Source: DATBSK01 sp964532485
GTDB lineage: Bacteria; Actinomycetota; Acidimicrobiia; IMCC26256; PALSA-555
DNA length: 6,995 nt
Direction of reading: 5' to 3'
Assembly (NCBI GenBank): GCA_964532485.1
Contig: CAZHKE010000093.1
Location: forward strand, 1 to 6,995
The notes under the pieces are model-generated. The model had not been told where the DNA came from. It worked only from the letters and a program-made list of their open reading frames with translations, and searched no databases. Below, piece by piece: positions 1 to 4,868 of the stretch; within the stretch, counting starts at the first letter, position 1; each line of letters starts with the position of its first letter. Made by a program: the position numbers and the translations under genes.

Positions 1-627
1 GCCGCGTTCCAGCAGCGCCTCCACGACCTGAAGTTCGACCCCGGCCCCGTCGACGGCAACTACGGGCAGGCGATGAGCTTCGCGGTGCAGGCCGTCCAGA
101 AGATCCACGGGCTCGACCGCAACGGCCGCATCGGACCCACCGAGCGCGACCTCCTCGTCGCCTGGCAGTATCCGCCGCCGCTGCACCACGGCGCGGAGCT
201 CGACCGCACCGAGATCGACGTCGCCAAGCAGGTGATCACGCTCTACAAGGGCAACCAGGTCGCGCTGGTGACGACGACCTCGACGGCCAGCGGCGAGACG
301 TTCTGCTACGTGACGCCCAAGAAGGCGCCGACGCAGCGCATCTGCGAGGTCGCCACCACGCCCAACGGCCGGTACCAGTACTACTACTTCTACGACGGAT
401 GGCAGGACGGCGACCTGGGCAAGCTGTACAACCCGTACTACTTCTTCAAGGGGCGGGCGATCCACGGCTACGACTCGGTTCCCGCCGAGCCCGCGTCGCA
501 CGGCTGCTCCCGCATCCCGATGCACATCGCGACGTACTGGCACACGCTGGTCGCCGAAGGTGAGGCGGTCTACGTCGACGGTGGCCCCGCCAACGGCGAG
601 CAGATCATCAGCAGCCAAGCCATCTGA
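1..627 (+). CDS. L,D-transpeptidase with peptidoglycan-binding domain, 5' end missing
   Basis: The reading frame is open from the first base, so the gene starts upstream; 208 residues are visible. The first roughly 45 residues (FQQRLHDLKFDPGPVDGNYG, then an alternating A/V/Q helix and a GRIGP turn) match a PG_binding_1 repeat. The rest is a YkuD-type L,D-transpeptidase domain. Its active site is the IHG...SHGCSRIP motif, with the catalytic Cys codon at 505-507 and the paired His of SHGC just before it. Such enzymes make 3-3 cross-links in peptidoglycan or attach proteins to it, outside the membrane; an export signal would lie in the missing N-terminus. A Ser follows the catalytic Cys-containing SHGC where Val or Ile is more usual. 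A Tyr-rich stretch (YQYYYFYDGW) lies in the catalytic domain. The ATG at 73 is inside the PG-binding fold and is not the likely start. The gene is convergent with the AbiEi-DUF559 gene. The family is clear; the physiological role is inferred. Confidence 0.9.
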   Translation, partial: AAFQQRLHDLKFDPGPVDGNYGQAMSFAVQAVQKIHGLDRNGRIGPTERDLLVAWQYPPPLHHGAELDRTEIDVAKQVITLYKGNQVALVTTTSTASGETFCYVTPKKAPTQRICEVATTPNGRYQYYYFYDGWQDGDLGKLYNPYYFFKGRAIHGYDSVPAEPASHGCSRIPMHIATYWHTLVAEGEAVYVDGGPANGEQIISSQAI

Positions 628-640
628 CCCCCCCCTCCAG

Positions 641-685
641 GGTTTTGGGCACGTTGAACACGACATAGTGGTGTTCAACGTGCCC
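641..685. repeat. Palindromic repeat, copy 1 (15-bp perfect stem)
   Basis: GGGCACGTTGAACAC (647-661) and GTGTTCAACGTGCCC (671-685) are perfect reverse complements around a 9-nt loop. The right arm contains the stop codon (675-677) and final codons of the minus-strand AbiEi-DUF559 gene. Aligned without gaps to 1601-1645, about 37 of 45 positions are identical, loop included, so the two are copies of one element. It lies between convergent genes and could act as a bidirectional transcription end, but neither strand has a clear U-tract after the stem. It could also be a protein-binding site or the boundary of a mobile unit. Confidence 0.85.
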
Positions 686-1586
686 GGTACTGGCGACGGA
701 TGGCGCCGGCGACATCGCGAGGACGGCTCTCGACCTCGTCCCAGTCGAAGTGGAGCGTCAACCATCCGATGTCCGCCAGCAACCGATCGCGCTGGTTCCG
801 GACCTTCACCGCCCGCGGCGACGAGTGGAACTCGTAGCCGTCGACCTCGATCGCGAGGCGCTTCTCGGGATAGGCGAAGTCGACCACGCCGACGAATCCC
901 TCGTGGTCGTCCAGCACCGTGAACTCGGGCACCGCTCTCGGGAGTCCGGTGTTGCGCATCACCGTCGCCATGCGAGCCGAGAAGACACCCGCTGGGACCA
1001 CCTCGCCGATGCGGGCGTCGAGCAGCGAGCGGATCGTGCCGACACCGCGACGTCCCTGCCGGGCGACCGCGAGCATCGAGTCGCGCACCTCGCGGTACGT
1101 CACGAGCTTGCGGCCCGCGGCACGGTCGAACGCGGCCTCCACGGTGCGTCGTGACGCCACCGCGCCGAGATCGACCAGCGTCCGACCCACGGTCGTCACC
1201 CGGACGTCTCCGGCGCGAGTGACCCAGCGCGAGTGCAGGTCCTTGAGTCGATGGACGATCACACCCGCGATCTCCGGCGACCGGCGCCGGATCGTCGTGA
1301 CCTCGATCGGCGGCTCGCGATAGGTCAGCAGGTCGTGCACGCACGCTGCGGAGCGGTGCGAAGCGGTCGCTTCGGGGCCGATGGCCAGGTACGCCGCGAC
1401 GAGCGACTGCGGATAGCTCGACGGCGCACCGCGCACCCGGAAGACCCCGAGGTGCATCCGTTCCAGGTAGCCGCGATCGACGAAGTACTGGATCGTTCCG
1501 GCGGAGACGCCCCGCACGCGCAGCTGGTCGAAGGTGACCACACCGTGCTGAGCGGACGCGATCCGTCCGACGACCTCGTGATCCAA
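675..1586 (-). CDS. AbiEi-like winged-helix protein with DUF559 (Vsr-like) C-terminal domain
   Basis: This is a 303-residue protein starting with TTG at 1586, supported by GGAGG four bases upstream. Residues 1-52 form an AbiEi antitoxin-type N-terminal winged helix: a helix, then VVTFDQLRVRGVSAGTIQYF, then a basic wing with YLERMHLGVFRV. A middle region of about 60-200 resembles the remainder of AbiEi-like proteins. Residues about 215-303 resemble DUF559, a relative of Vsr endonucleases. There D236 (VVDFAYP), E247 and D249 (IEVDGYEFH), H254 and the later RDRLL...GW...F pattern match the family core, which suggests an intact PD-(D/E)XK-like site. Length is normal for this fused family. No AbiEii nucleotidyltransferase toxin is adjacent, so it is an orphan in this window. 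The gene sits alone on its strand between two plus-strand genes and is bracketed by copies of one palindrome. DNA binding is inferred from the winged helix. Nuclease activity and any toxin-antitoxin role are unproven. Confidence 0.85.
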   Translation of the reverse strand: MDHEVVGRIASAQHGVVTFDQLRVRGVSAGTIQYFVDRGYLERMHLGVFRVRGAPSSYPQSLVAAYLAIGPEATASHRSAACVHDLLTYREPPIEVTTIRRRSPEIAGVIVHRLKDLHSRWVTRAGDVRVTTVGRTLVDLGAVASRRTVEAAFDRAAGRKLVTYREVRDSMLAVARQGRRGVGTIRSLLDARIGEVVPAGVFSARMATVMRNTGLPRAVPEFTVLDDHEGFVGVVDFAYPEKRLAIEVDGYEFHSSPRAVKVRNQRDRLLADIGWLTLHFDWDEVESRPRDVAGAIRRQYRAR

Positions 1587-1590
1587 CCGA

Positions 1591-1595
1591 CCTCC
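1591..1595 (-). promoter_or_regulatory. Shine-Dalgarno site of the AbiEi-DUF559 gene, inside the palindrome
   Basis: On the minus strand GGAGG (within a longer G-run) lies four bases before the TTG start at 1586, and this decides the start. The same bases form the outer end of the left arm of palindrome copy 2, opposite the C-rich complement of about 1652-1661, so in the mRNA the site can be paired and hidden. Confidence 0.65.
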
Positions 1596-1661
1596 CCCCG
1601 GCTTCTGGGCACGTTCGACACCAGAGAGTCGTGTTCAACGTGCCCAGAACCCGGGGAGGGG
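1591..1661. repeat. Palindromic repeat, copy 2 (long imperfect hairpin upstream of AbiEi-DUF559 gene)
   Basis: Positions 1591-1621 face 1631-1661 around the 9-nt loop CAGAGAGTC. About 26 of 31 positions pair, and there is an uninterrupted core of 13 pairs (1603-1615 with 1637-1649). The core is the same GGGCACGTT...AACGTGCCC palindrome as copy 1. The left arm has diverged (TTCGACAC instead of TTGAACAC); the right arm is identical to that of copy 1. It occupies most of the 104-bp space between the divergent AbiEi-DUF559 and SMP-30-like genes. Possible roles are an operator for the winged-helix protein, an RNA hairpin hiding its ribosome site, or an element end. Confidence 0.85.
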
Positions 1662-1676
1662 GGCGCGTGACGCTCG

Positions 1677-1682
1677 TATGCT
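1677..1682 (+). promoter_or_regulatory. Candidate -10 element of a leaderless promoter for the SMP-30-like gene
   Basis: TATGCT fits the actinobacterial TANNNT -10 pattern and ends eight bases before the GTG start at 1691. That would place the transcript start at or within a base or two of the start codon. No convincing Shine-Dalgarno sequence precedes the GTG, which fits leaderless translation. No clear -35 hexamer is seen at about 1654-1659. Judged by eye only. Confidence 0.45.
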
Positions 1683-1690
1683 CCTGAGCC

Positions 1691-2542
1691 GTGACGGAGC
1701 TGCAGACGCTGGTGGGCGGGCGCGCGTTCCTCGAGGGACCGCGCTGGCGGGACGGGGCGCTGTACGTGTCCGACATGCACGCCCACGAGGTGCTGCGCGT
1801 CACCACTGACGGCGCGGTCGAGGTGATCGCGCGGCTCGGCGACTCGTCACCGTCGGGCCTGGGCTGGCTCCCGGACGGGTCGCTGCTCGTCGTGTCGATG
1901 GACGACCGCCGGCTCGTGCGCGTCGACGCCGACGGCACCGTCGCCGAGCACGCCGACGTCAGCGATCTCGCGCCGCACGAGATCAACGACATGGTCGTCG
2001 ACGGTGCGGGCCACGCGTTCGTGTCGCAGTTCGGATACGACTTCCACGGCGGCGGGAAGCCCACGGCTGCGCCGCTGCTGCGGGTCGATCCCGACGGCTC
2101 GGCTCGCGCGGTCACCGACGGCCTGAAGATGCCGAACGGGATGGTGATCACCGCGGACGGCGCCACGCTCGTCGTGGCCGAGAGCGCGGGCCGCTGCCTC
2201 ACCGGCTTCGACCTCGCCGACGACGGCACGCTCTCGAACCGGCGACTGTGGGCCGACCTCCCCGAGGGCGACTATCCCGACGGGATCTGCATCGACGCCG
2301 ACGACGCGATCTGGATCGCGGGCCCCGCCTCCGACCGATTCGTGCGCGTGCGAGAGGGCGGTGAGGTCACCGACGTCGTGGAGACGCCCGGGCGCCACGC
2401 CATCGCGTGCGCGATCGGCGGCGACGACGGCCGCACGCTGTTCTGCTGCACGTCGCCGACGCAGGGCCAGCCGGACCGGTCACGCGCCGAGCGCGGCTCC
2501 AAGGTCGAGACGGTCACGGTGTCGGTGGCCGCCGCGGCCTGA
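1691..2542 (+). CDS. SMP-30/gluconolactonase/LRE-like six-bladed beta-propeller protein
   Basis: This 283-residue protein has the length and motifs of the SMP-30/gluconolactonase family, metal-dependent lactonases of sugar-acid metabolism. Residues aligned with the family's metal ligands are present: E15 in FLEGPRW, N149 in KMPNGMVIT and D197 in YPDGICID. N99 (HEINDMVVD) matches the conserved substrate-side Asn. Repeated blade patterns of the type D-G-x-L-hydrophobic-V and P-D-G are spread over the length. No signal peptide is visible, so it is likely cytoplasmic. The GTG start puts FLEGPRW at the expected distance from the N-terminus; no in-frame ATG gives a better fit. The substrate cannot be told from sequence, and no sugar pathway genes lie beside it. 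It is transcribed divergently from the AbiEi-DUF559 gene and convergently with the TetR gene. Confidence 0.88.
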   Translation: MTELQTLVGGRAFLEGPRWRDGALYVSDMHAHEVLRVTTDGAVEVIARLGDSSPSGLGWLPDGSLLVVSMDDRRLVRVDADGTVAEHADVSDLAPHEINDMVVDGAGHAFVSQFGYDFHGGGKPTAAPLLRVDPDGSARAVTDGLKMPNGMVITADGATLVVAESAGRCLTGFDLADDGTLSNRRLWADLPEGDYPDGICIDADDAIWIAGPASDRFVRVREGGEVTDVVETPGRHAIACAIGGDDGRTLFCCTSPTQGQPDRSRAERGSKVETVTVSVAAAA

Positions 2543-2549
2543 AGGCCGC
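2534..2549. terminator. Possible short GC hairpin between convergent genes
   Basis: GCGGCC (2534-2539) and GGCCGC (2544-2549) pair around the loop TGAA, which contains the stop codon of the SMP-30-like gene. It sits in the short convergent space before the TetR stop at 2566. There is no U-tract, and G+C-rich DNA forms such stems by chance, so this is a weak terminator call. Confidence 0.3.
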
Positions 2550-2565
2550 CGCGCGCGAGCGCCGA

Positions 2566-2865
2566 TCAGAGCCGGCCGAGCACGCGCTCCACGATCACAC
2601 CCACGTCCGCGCGCGCCGCGGCCTGGTCGTCGGCGCGCGCCACCAGCAGCACGGCCTCGTGCAGTGCCGCGAGCAGCACGTGCGCGAGCGCGTCGACGGG
2701 CTGGACGTCGATCTCCCCCGCGTCCATGGCGGCGCGCAGCACCTCCTCGACCATGCCGAGCGCGAGGCTGCCGGAGATCTCCTCGCGCGCCTCCCAGCCG
2801 AGCACCGACGTGCCGTCGATCAGGACCACCCGCTGCACGGCCGGGTCCATGGCCGCGTCGAGGTA
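2566..2865 (-). CDS. TetR-family transcriptional regulator, C-terminal part only
   Basis: The frame is open from the edge of the N gap to a TGA at 2566-2568, giving 99 visible residues. They look like the ligand-binding C-terminal domain of TetR regulators: QRVVLIDGTSVLGWEAREEI, then helices leading to LRAAMDAGEIDVQPVDALAH, then an Ala/Leu-rich dimer helix LLAALHEAVLLVARADD, ending near VERVLGRL. The N-terminal helix-turn-helix, normally about the first 50-60 residues, is lost in the gap or was never assembled. The gene points away from the MDMPI-like gene across the gap, the usual layout for a TetR repressor and its target. A palindrome at 2997-3011 is a candidate binding site. Family assignment rests on the C-terminal domain alone. 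Confidence 0.8.
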   Translation of the reverse strand, partial: YLDAAMDPAVQRVVLIDGTSVLGWEAREEISGSLALGMVEEVLRAAMDAGEIDVQPVDALAHVLLAALHEAVLLVARADDQAAARADVGVIVERVLGRL

Positions 2866-2965
2866 NNNNNNNNNNNNNNNNNNNNNNNNNNNNNNNNNNN
2901 NNNNNNNNNNNNNNNNNNNNNNNNNNNNNNNNNNNNNNNNNNNNNNNNNNNNNNNNNNNNNNNNN
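2866..2965. other. Assembly gap of 100 N
   Basis: Exactly 100 unknown bases, the conventional placeholder for a scaffold join of unknown size. It should hide the N-terminal half of the TetR gene and part of the divergent promoter region. Reading frames crossing it are meaningless. Confidence 0.98.
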
Positions 2966-2966
2966 G

Positions 2967-2995
2967 TTGACCTCCGCCGCCCACGAGAGCAAGAT
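2967..2995 (+). promoter_or_regulatory. Candidate promoter of the MDMPI-like gene
   Basis: TTGACC (2967-2972) and CAAGAT (2990-2995) are spaced by 17 bases and resemble -35 and -10 hexamers. The transcript would start around 3001-3003, inside the palindrome at 2997-3011, which suits repression by a protein bound there. Judged by eye, next to an assembly gap. Confidence 0.5.
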
Positions 2996-2996
2996 A

Positions 2997-3011
2997 CGTG
3001 CAACTTGCACG
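2997..3011. promoter_or_regulatory. Perfect 15-bp dyad, candidate TetR operator
   Basis: CGTGCAACTTGCACG is two perfect 7-bp half-sites (CGTGCAA / TTGCACG) around a central C. It directly follows the candidate -10 and lies between a TetR-family gene and its divergent neighbour. Size and symmetry match typical TetR operators. The link to this particular regulator is an inference. Confidence 0.65.
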
Positions 3012-3021
3012 GAAGTTCTCC

Positions 3022-3027
3022 AAGGAG
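3022..3027 (+). promoter_or_regulatory. Ribosome binding site deciding the MDMPI-like start
   Basis: AAGGAG lies six bases before the ATG at 3034. It selects this start over the in-frame GTG at 2998, which sits inside the palindrome and has no such site. Confidence 0.85.
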
Positions 3028-3033
3028 CCCATC

Positions 3034-3699
3034 ATGACCCTTCCTCGCGACGAGGTGACCGCCGGCATGCTCGACGAGCTCGGCGACTTCGAGAAGCTGG
3101 TCCGCTCGCTCGACGCCCAGCAGTGGGCGACGCCGAGCCGCTGCGACGGCTGGACGGTCGGCGACGTCGCCGGCCACGTGATCGGGTCGATGGCCGACGT
3201 CGTCGGCGGTCGCCTCGACGGGCTCGGAACGCCCGAGGTGACCGAGCGCGAGGTCGCCGAGCGCCGCGGCCGCACACCGGCCCAGCTCGCCGACGAGTGC
3301 GCCGAGGTGCGCGAGGCCGCAGCCGGGCTGCTCGCCGCGTTCGACGACGCGGCGTGGGAGGCGTCTGCGCCCGGCGGGTACGAGGGCACGCTCGGCGACG
3401 GCGTGGAGGCGCTCTGGTACGACACCTACCTCCACGCCGACGACATGCGCGCGGTGCTCGGACAGCTGCCCCAGCGGACGACCGCGGGCGACAAGGTGAG
3501 CGTCTCGCACATCGCGACCGAGCTCACCAAGCGCAAGTGGCAGCCCACGACGCTCGCGTTCGACGGTCTGCCGGAGTTCACCGTGAGCGGCGGCGGCGAG
3601 CGTCTCGACGGTGACGCCTACCCGTTCATCCTCGCCGCGACCGGTCGCGGCGACGCGACGCGGCTCGGCCTCGACGACTCGCTGAACCTCTACGCCTGA
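3034..3699 (+). CDS. Maleylpyruvate isomerase family (MDMPI/DinB-like) mycothiol-dependent protein
   Basis: This 221-residue protein starts at the ATG preceded by AAGGAG. Residues about 10-140 match the MDMPI N-terminal, DinB-like helical bundle: LVRSLDAQQWATPSRCDGWTV, then GDVAGHVIGSMADVVGGRL, then DTYLHADDMRAVLG. In the family three residues hold a divalent metal. Here H48 and H134 fit two of them, and D130 takes the place of the usual Glu four residues before the second His. Residues about 150-221 (LAFDGLPEFTVSGGGERLDG through AATGRGDATRLGLDDSLNLY) resemble the small C-terminal domain. Members with known function use mycothiol for isomerisation or thiol transfer; most, including this one, have no known substrate. 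No signal peptide or membrane segment is seen. It is probably repressed by the divergent TetR protein. Its stop is one base from the sufC stop on the other strand. Confidence 0.82.
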   Translation: MTLPRDEVTAGMLDELGDFEKLVRSLDAQQWATPSRCDGWTVGDVAGHVIGSMADVVGGRLDGLGTPEVTEREVAERRGRTPAQLADECAEVREAAAGLLAAFDDAAWEASAPGGYEGTLGDGVEALWYDTYLHADDMRAVLGQLPQRTTAGDKVSVSHIATELTKRKWQPTTLAFDGLPEFTVSGGGERLDGDAYPFILAATGRGDATRLGLDDSLNLYA

Positions 3700-3700
3700 C

Positions 3701-4510
3701 TCAGAAGCCCGGTTCGGCGAACGGGTCTGCCTCCGTCGGCGGCTCGACGCGGAGGTCCTCGACGCCGAGCTCGTCGGCGATGCCCTCGTACCCGACCTCT
3801 TCGAGGTGGTCGGCGAGCTCGGGGCCGCCGCTCGTCGCGATCCGCCCGCCGAGGAGCACGTGGACACGGTCGGCCCGCAGCTCGGTGAGCAGGCGGGTGT
3901 AGTGCGTGATCGCGAGCACGCCGAGGCCGACGTCGGACGTCATCGCCTCGATGCGGCGCGACACGTCGCGCAGGGCGTCGACGTCGAGGCCGGAGTCGAT
4001 CTCGTCGAGGACGGCGAAGCGGGGCTCCAGCACCGCGAGCTGCAGCGTCTCCATCCGCTTCTGCTCGCCACCGGAGAACTCGTCGTTGACCCCGCGGGCG
4101 AGGAGCTCGTCGCGGATCTCGAGCCGGCGCGCCTCGTCGCGCAGGCGCGCGTCGAGGCCGGCGACGTCGGACCCGCGCACACGTGCTGCTGCGCCGACGA
4201 GCTCCCCCACCGGCACGCCCGGCACCGCAGCCGGGTACTGCGACGCCAGGAACACACCGTGCGCCGCCCGCTGCCAGGTCGGGAGCCCGATGAGCTCCAC
4301 CCCGTCGACGGTGATCGAGCCCGCGGTGACCTCGTAGTCGCCGCGTCCCATCACGACGTTCGCGAGGGTCGACTTGCCGGACCCGTTGGGGCCCATGAGC
4401 GCGTGCACCTCACCCGCGCCGACCTCGAGCTCGACGCCCCGGAGGATCTCGAACCCGTCGACCGACGCGTGCACGTCGCTGATCGCGAGACCGCGCCCGT
4501 CGGCACTCAC
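3701..4510 (-). CDS. sufC: SufC, ATPase of the SUF Fe-S cluster assembly complex
   Basis: This 269-residue ABC-type ATPase works with SufB and SufD in the cytoplasm to build Fe-S clusters. Motifs in order: Walker A GPNGSGKST (40-48), Q-loop Q91 in ASQYP, signature FSGGEQKRME (145-154), Walker B FAVLDEIDSGLD with D169 and E170, and H203 in ITHYTRLL. The Q-loop (FLASQYP) and LDEIDSGLDVDAL sequences are typical of SufC and separate it from transport ATPases. Start GTG at 4510: its GTGA overlaps the TGA of the ferredoxin gene by four bases, which suggests translational coupling. A longer in-frame reading to 4696 lies within the ferredoxin gene and is not credible. The C-terminus carries an acidic, Pro-rich tail (EPPTEADPFAEPGF) beyond the E. 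coli SufC length of about 248. No sufS or sufU follows; the next gene is convergent. Confidence 0.95.
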   Translation of the reverse strand: MSADGRGLAISDVHASVDGFEILRGVELEVGAGEVHALMGPNGSGKSTLANVVMGRGDYEVTAGSITVDGVELIGLPTWQRAAHGVFLASQYPAAVPGVPVGELVGAAARVRGSDVAGLDARLRDEARRLEIRDELLARGVNDEFSGGEQKRMETLQLAVLEPRFAVLDEIDSGLDVDALRDVSRRIEAMTSDVGLGVLAITHYTRLLTELRADRVHVLLGGRIATSGGPELADHLEEVGYEGIADELGVEDLRVEPPTEADPFAEPGF

Positions 4511-4821
4511 GGCAGCGCCACGATCACGTCGTCGCCCTCGACGCGCACGCCGTACACCCCCACCGGTCGGGTGGCCGGCAGCGTCTGGGGCTCGCCCGTC
4601 GTGAGCGAGAAGGTCGAGCCGTGCTTCGGGCACTCGATCTCGCACTCGTCGGGCCACACCTCGCCCTCCGACAGGGAGTAGTCCTCGTGCGAGCACCGGT
4701 CGTCCACGACGAAGAGCCGCCCACCGAGGTTGACCGCGCAGAGTCGGTGACCGTCGACGTCGAACCGACGCGCCGCGCCGTCGGCCACGTCGCCGACCTT
4801 GCAGAGCGTCACGTCAGGCAT
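4507..4821 (-). CDS. Rieske-type [2Fe-2S] ferredoxin of the suf operon
   Basis: This 104-residue protein is the size of small bacterial Rieske ferredoxins. The cluster ligands are present as C43-S-H45, 18 residues, then C64-P-K-H67 (CSHEDYSLSEGEVW...CPKHG); two Cys and two His bind one [2Fe-2S]. The following STFSLTTGEP and the C-terminal PVGVYGVRVEGDDVIV strands are typical of the fold. Actinobacterial suf operons often carry such a gene between sufD and sufC, but its task (electron supply or cluster carriage) is not settled. Start ATG at 4821 is supported by GAGG six bases upstream. In-frame ATGs at 4836 and 4851 lie in a tandem repeat and would add a Cys-rich, unrelated tail. The stop overlaps the sufC start by four bases. 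Confidence 0.9.
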   Translation of the reverse strand: MPDVTLCKVGDVADGAARRFDVDGHRLCAVNLGGRLFVVDDRCSHEDYSLSEGEVWPDECEIECPKHGSTFSLTTGEPQTLPATRPVGVYGVRVEGDDVIVALP

Positions 4822-4868
4822 CCGGCACCTCAGCATCCAGCACCCCAGCATCCGGCACGTCAGGCATC
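4810..4868. repeat. 15-16 nt tandem repeat at the sufD/ferredoxin junction, about 3.8 copies
   Basis: The units on the plus strand are 4810-4825 (CACGTCAGGCATCCGG), 4826-4840 (CACCTCAGCATCCAG), 4841-4855 (CACCCCAGCATCCGG) and a partial unit 4856-4868 (CACGTCAGGCATC). The first 13 bases of the outer units are identical and 46 bp apart. On the coding strand the repeat runs from the end of sufD across the 38-nt spacer into the first codons of the ferredoxin gene, and one unit supplies the ferredoxin ribosome site. Confidence 0.85.

Noticed and set aside
641..690. Classical Rho-independent terminator
   Set aside because: The stem is strong, but neither strand shows a run of T after it; a related copy lies upstream of a start codon, which argues against a simple terminator.
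641..1661. CRISPR array or insertion sequence
   Set aside because: There are only two repeat copies, 960 bp apart, with a gene rather than spacers between them, no transposase, and no convincing target-site duplication.
2998..3033. GTG start 12 codons upstream for the MDMPI-like gene
   Set aside because: It lies inside the palindrome at the expected transcript start and has no ribosome site, whereas the ATG at 3034 has AAGGAG six bases before it.
2361..3867. Several open frames running through the N gap (for example 2361-3614 plus and 2566-3867 minus)
   Set aside because: Unknown bases cannot produce stops, so the frames are artificial joins; outside the real TetR part they are low-complexity shadows.
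3701..4696. Longer SufC starting at 4696
   Set aside because: The extra 62 residues overlap the ferredoxin gene and have no SufC similarity; GTG at 4510 with the GTGA overlap fits family length and operon layout.
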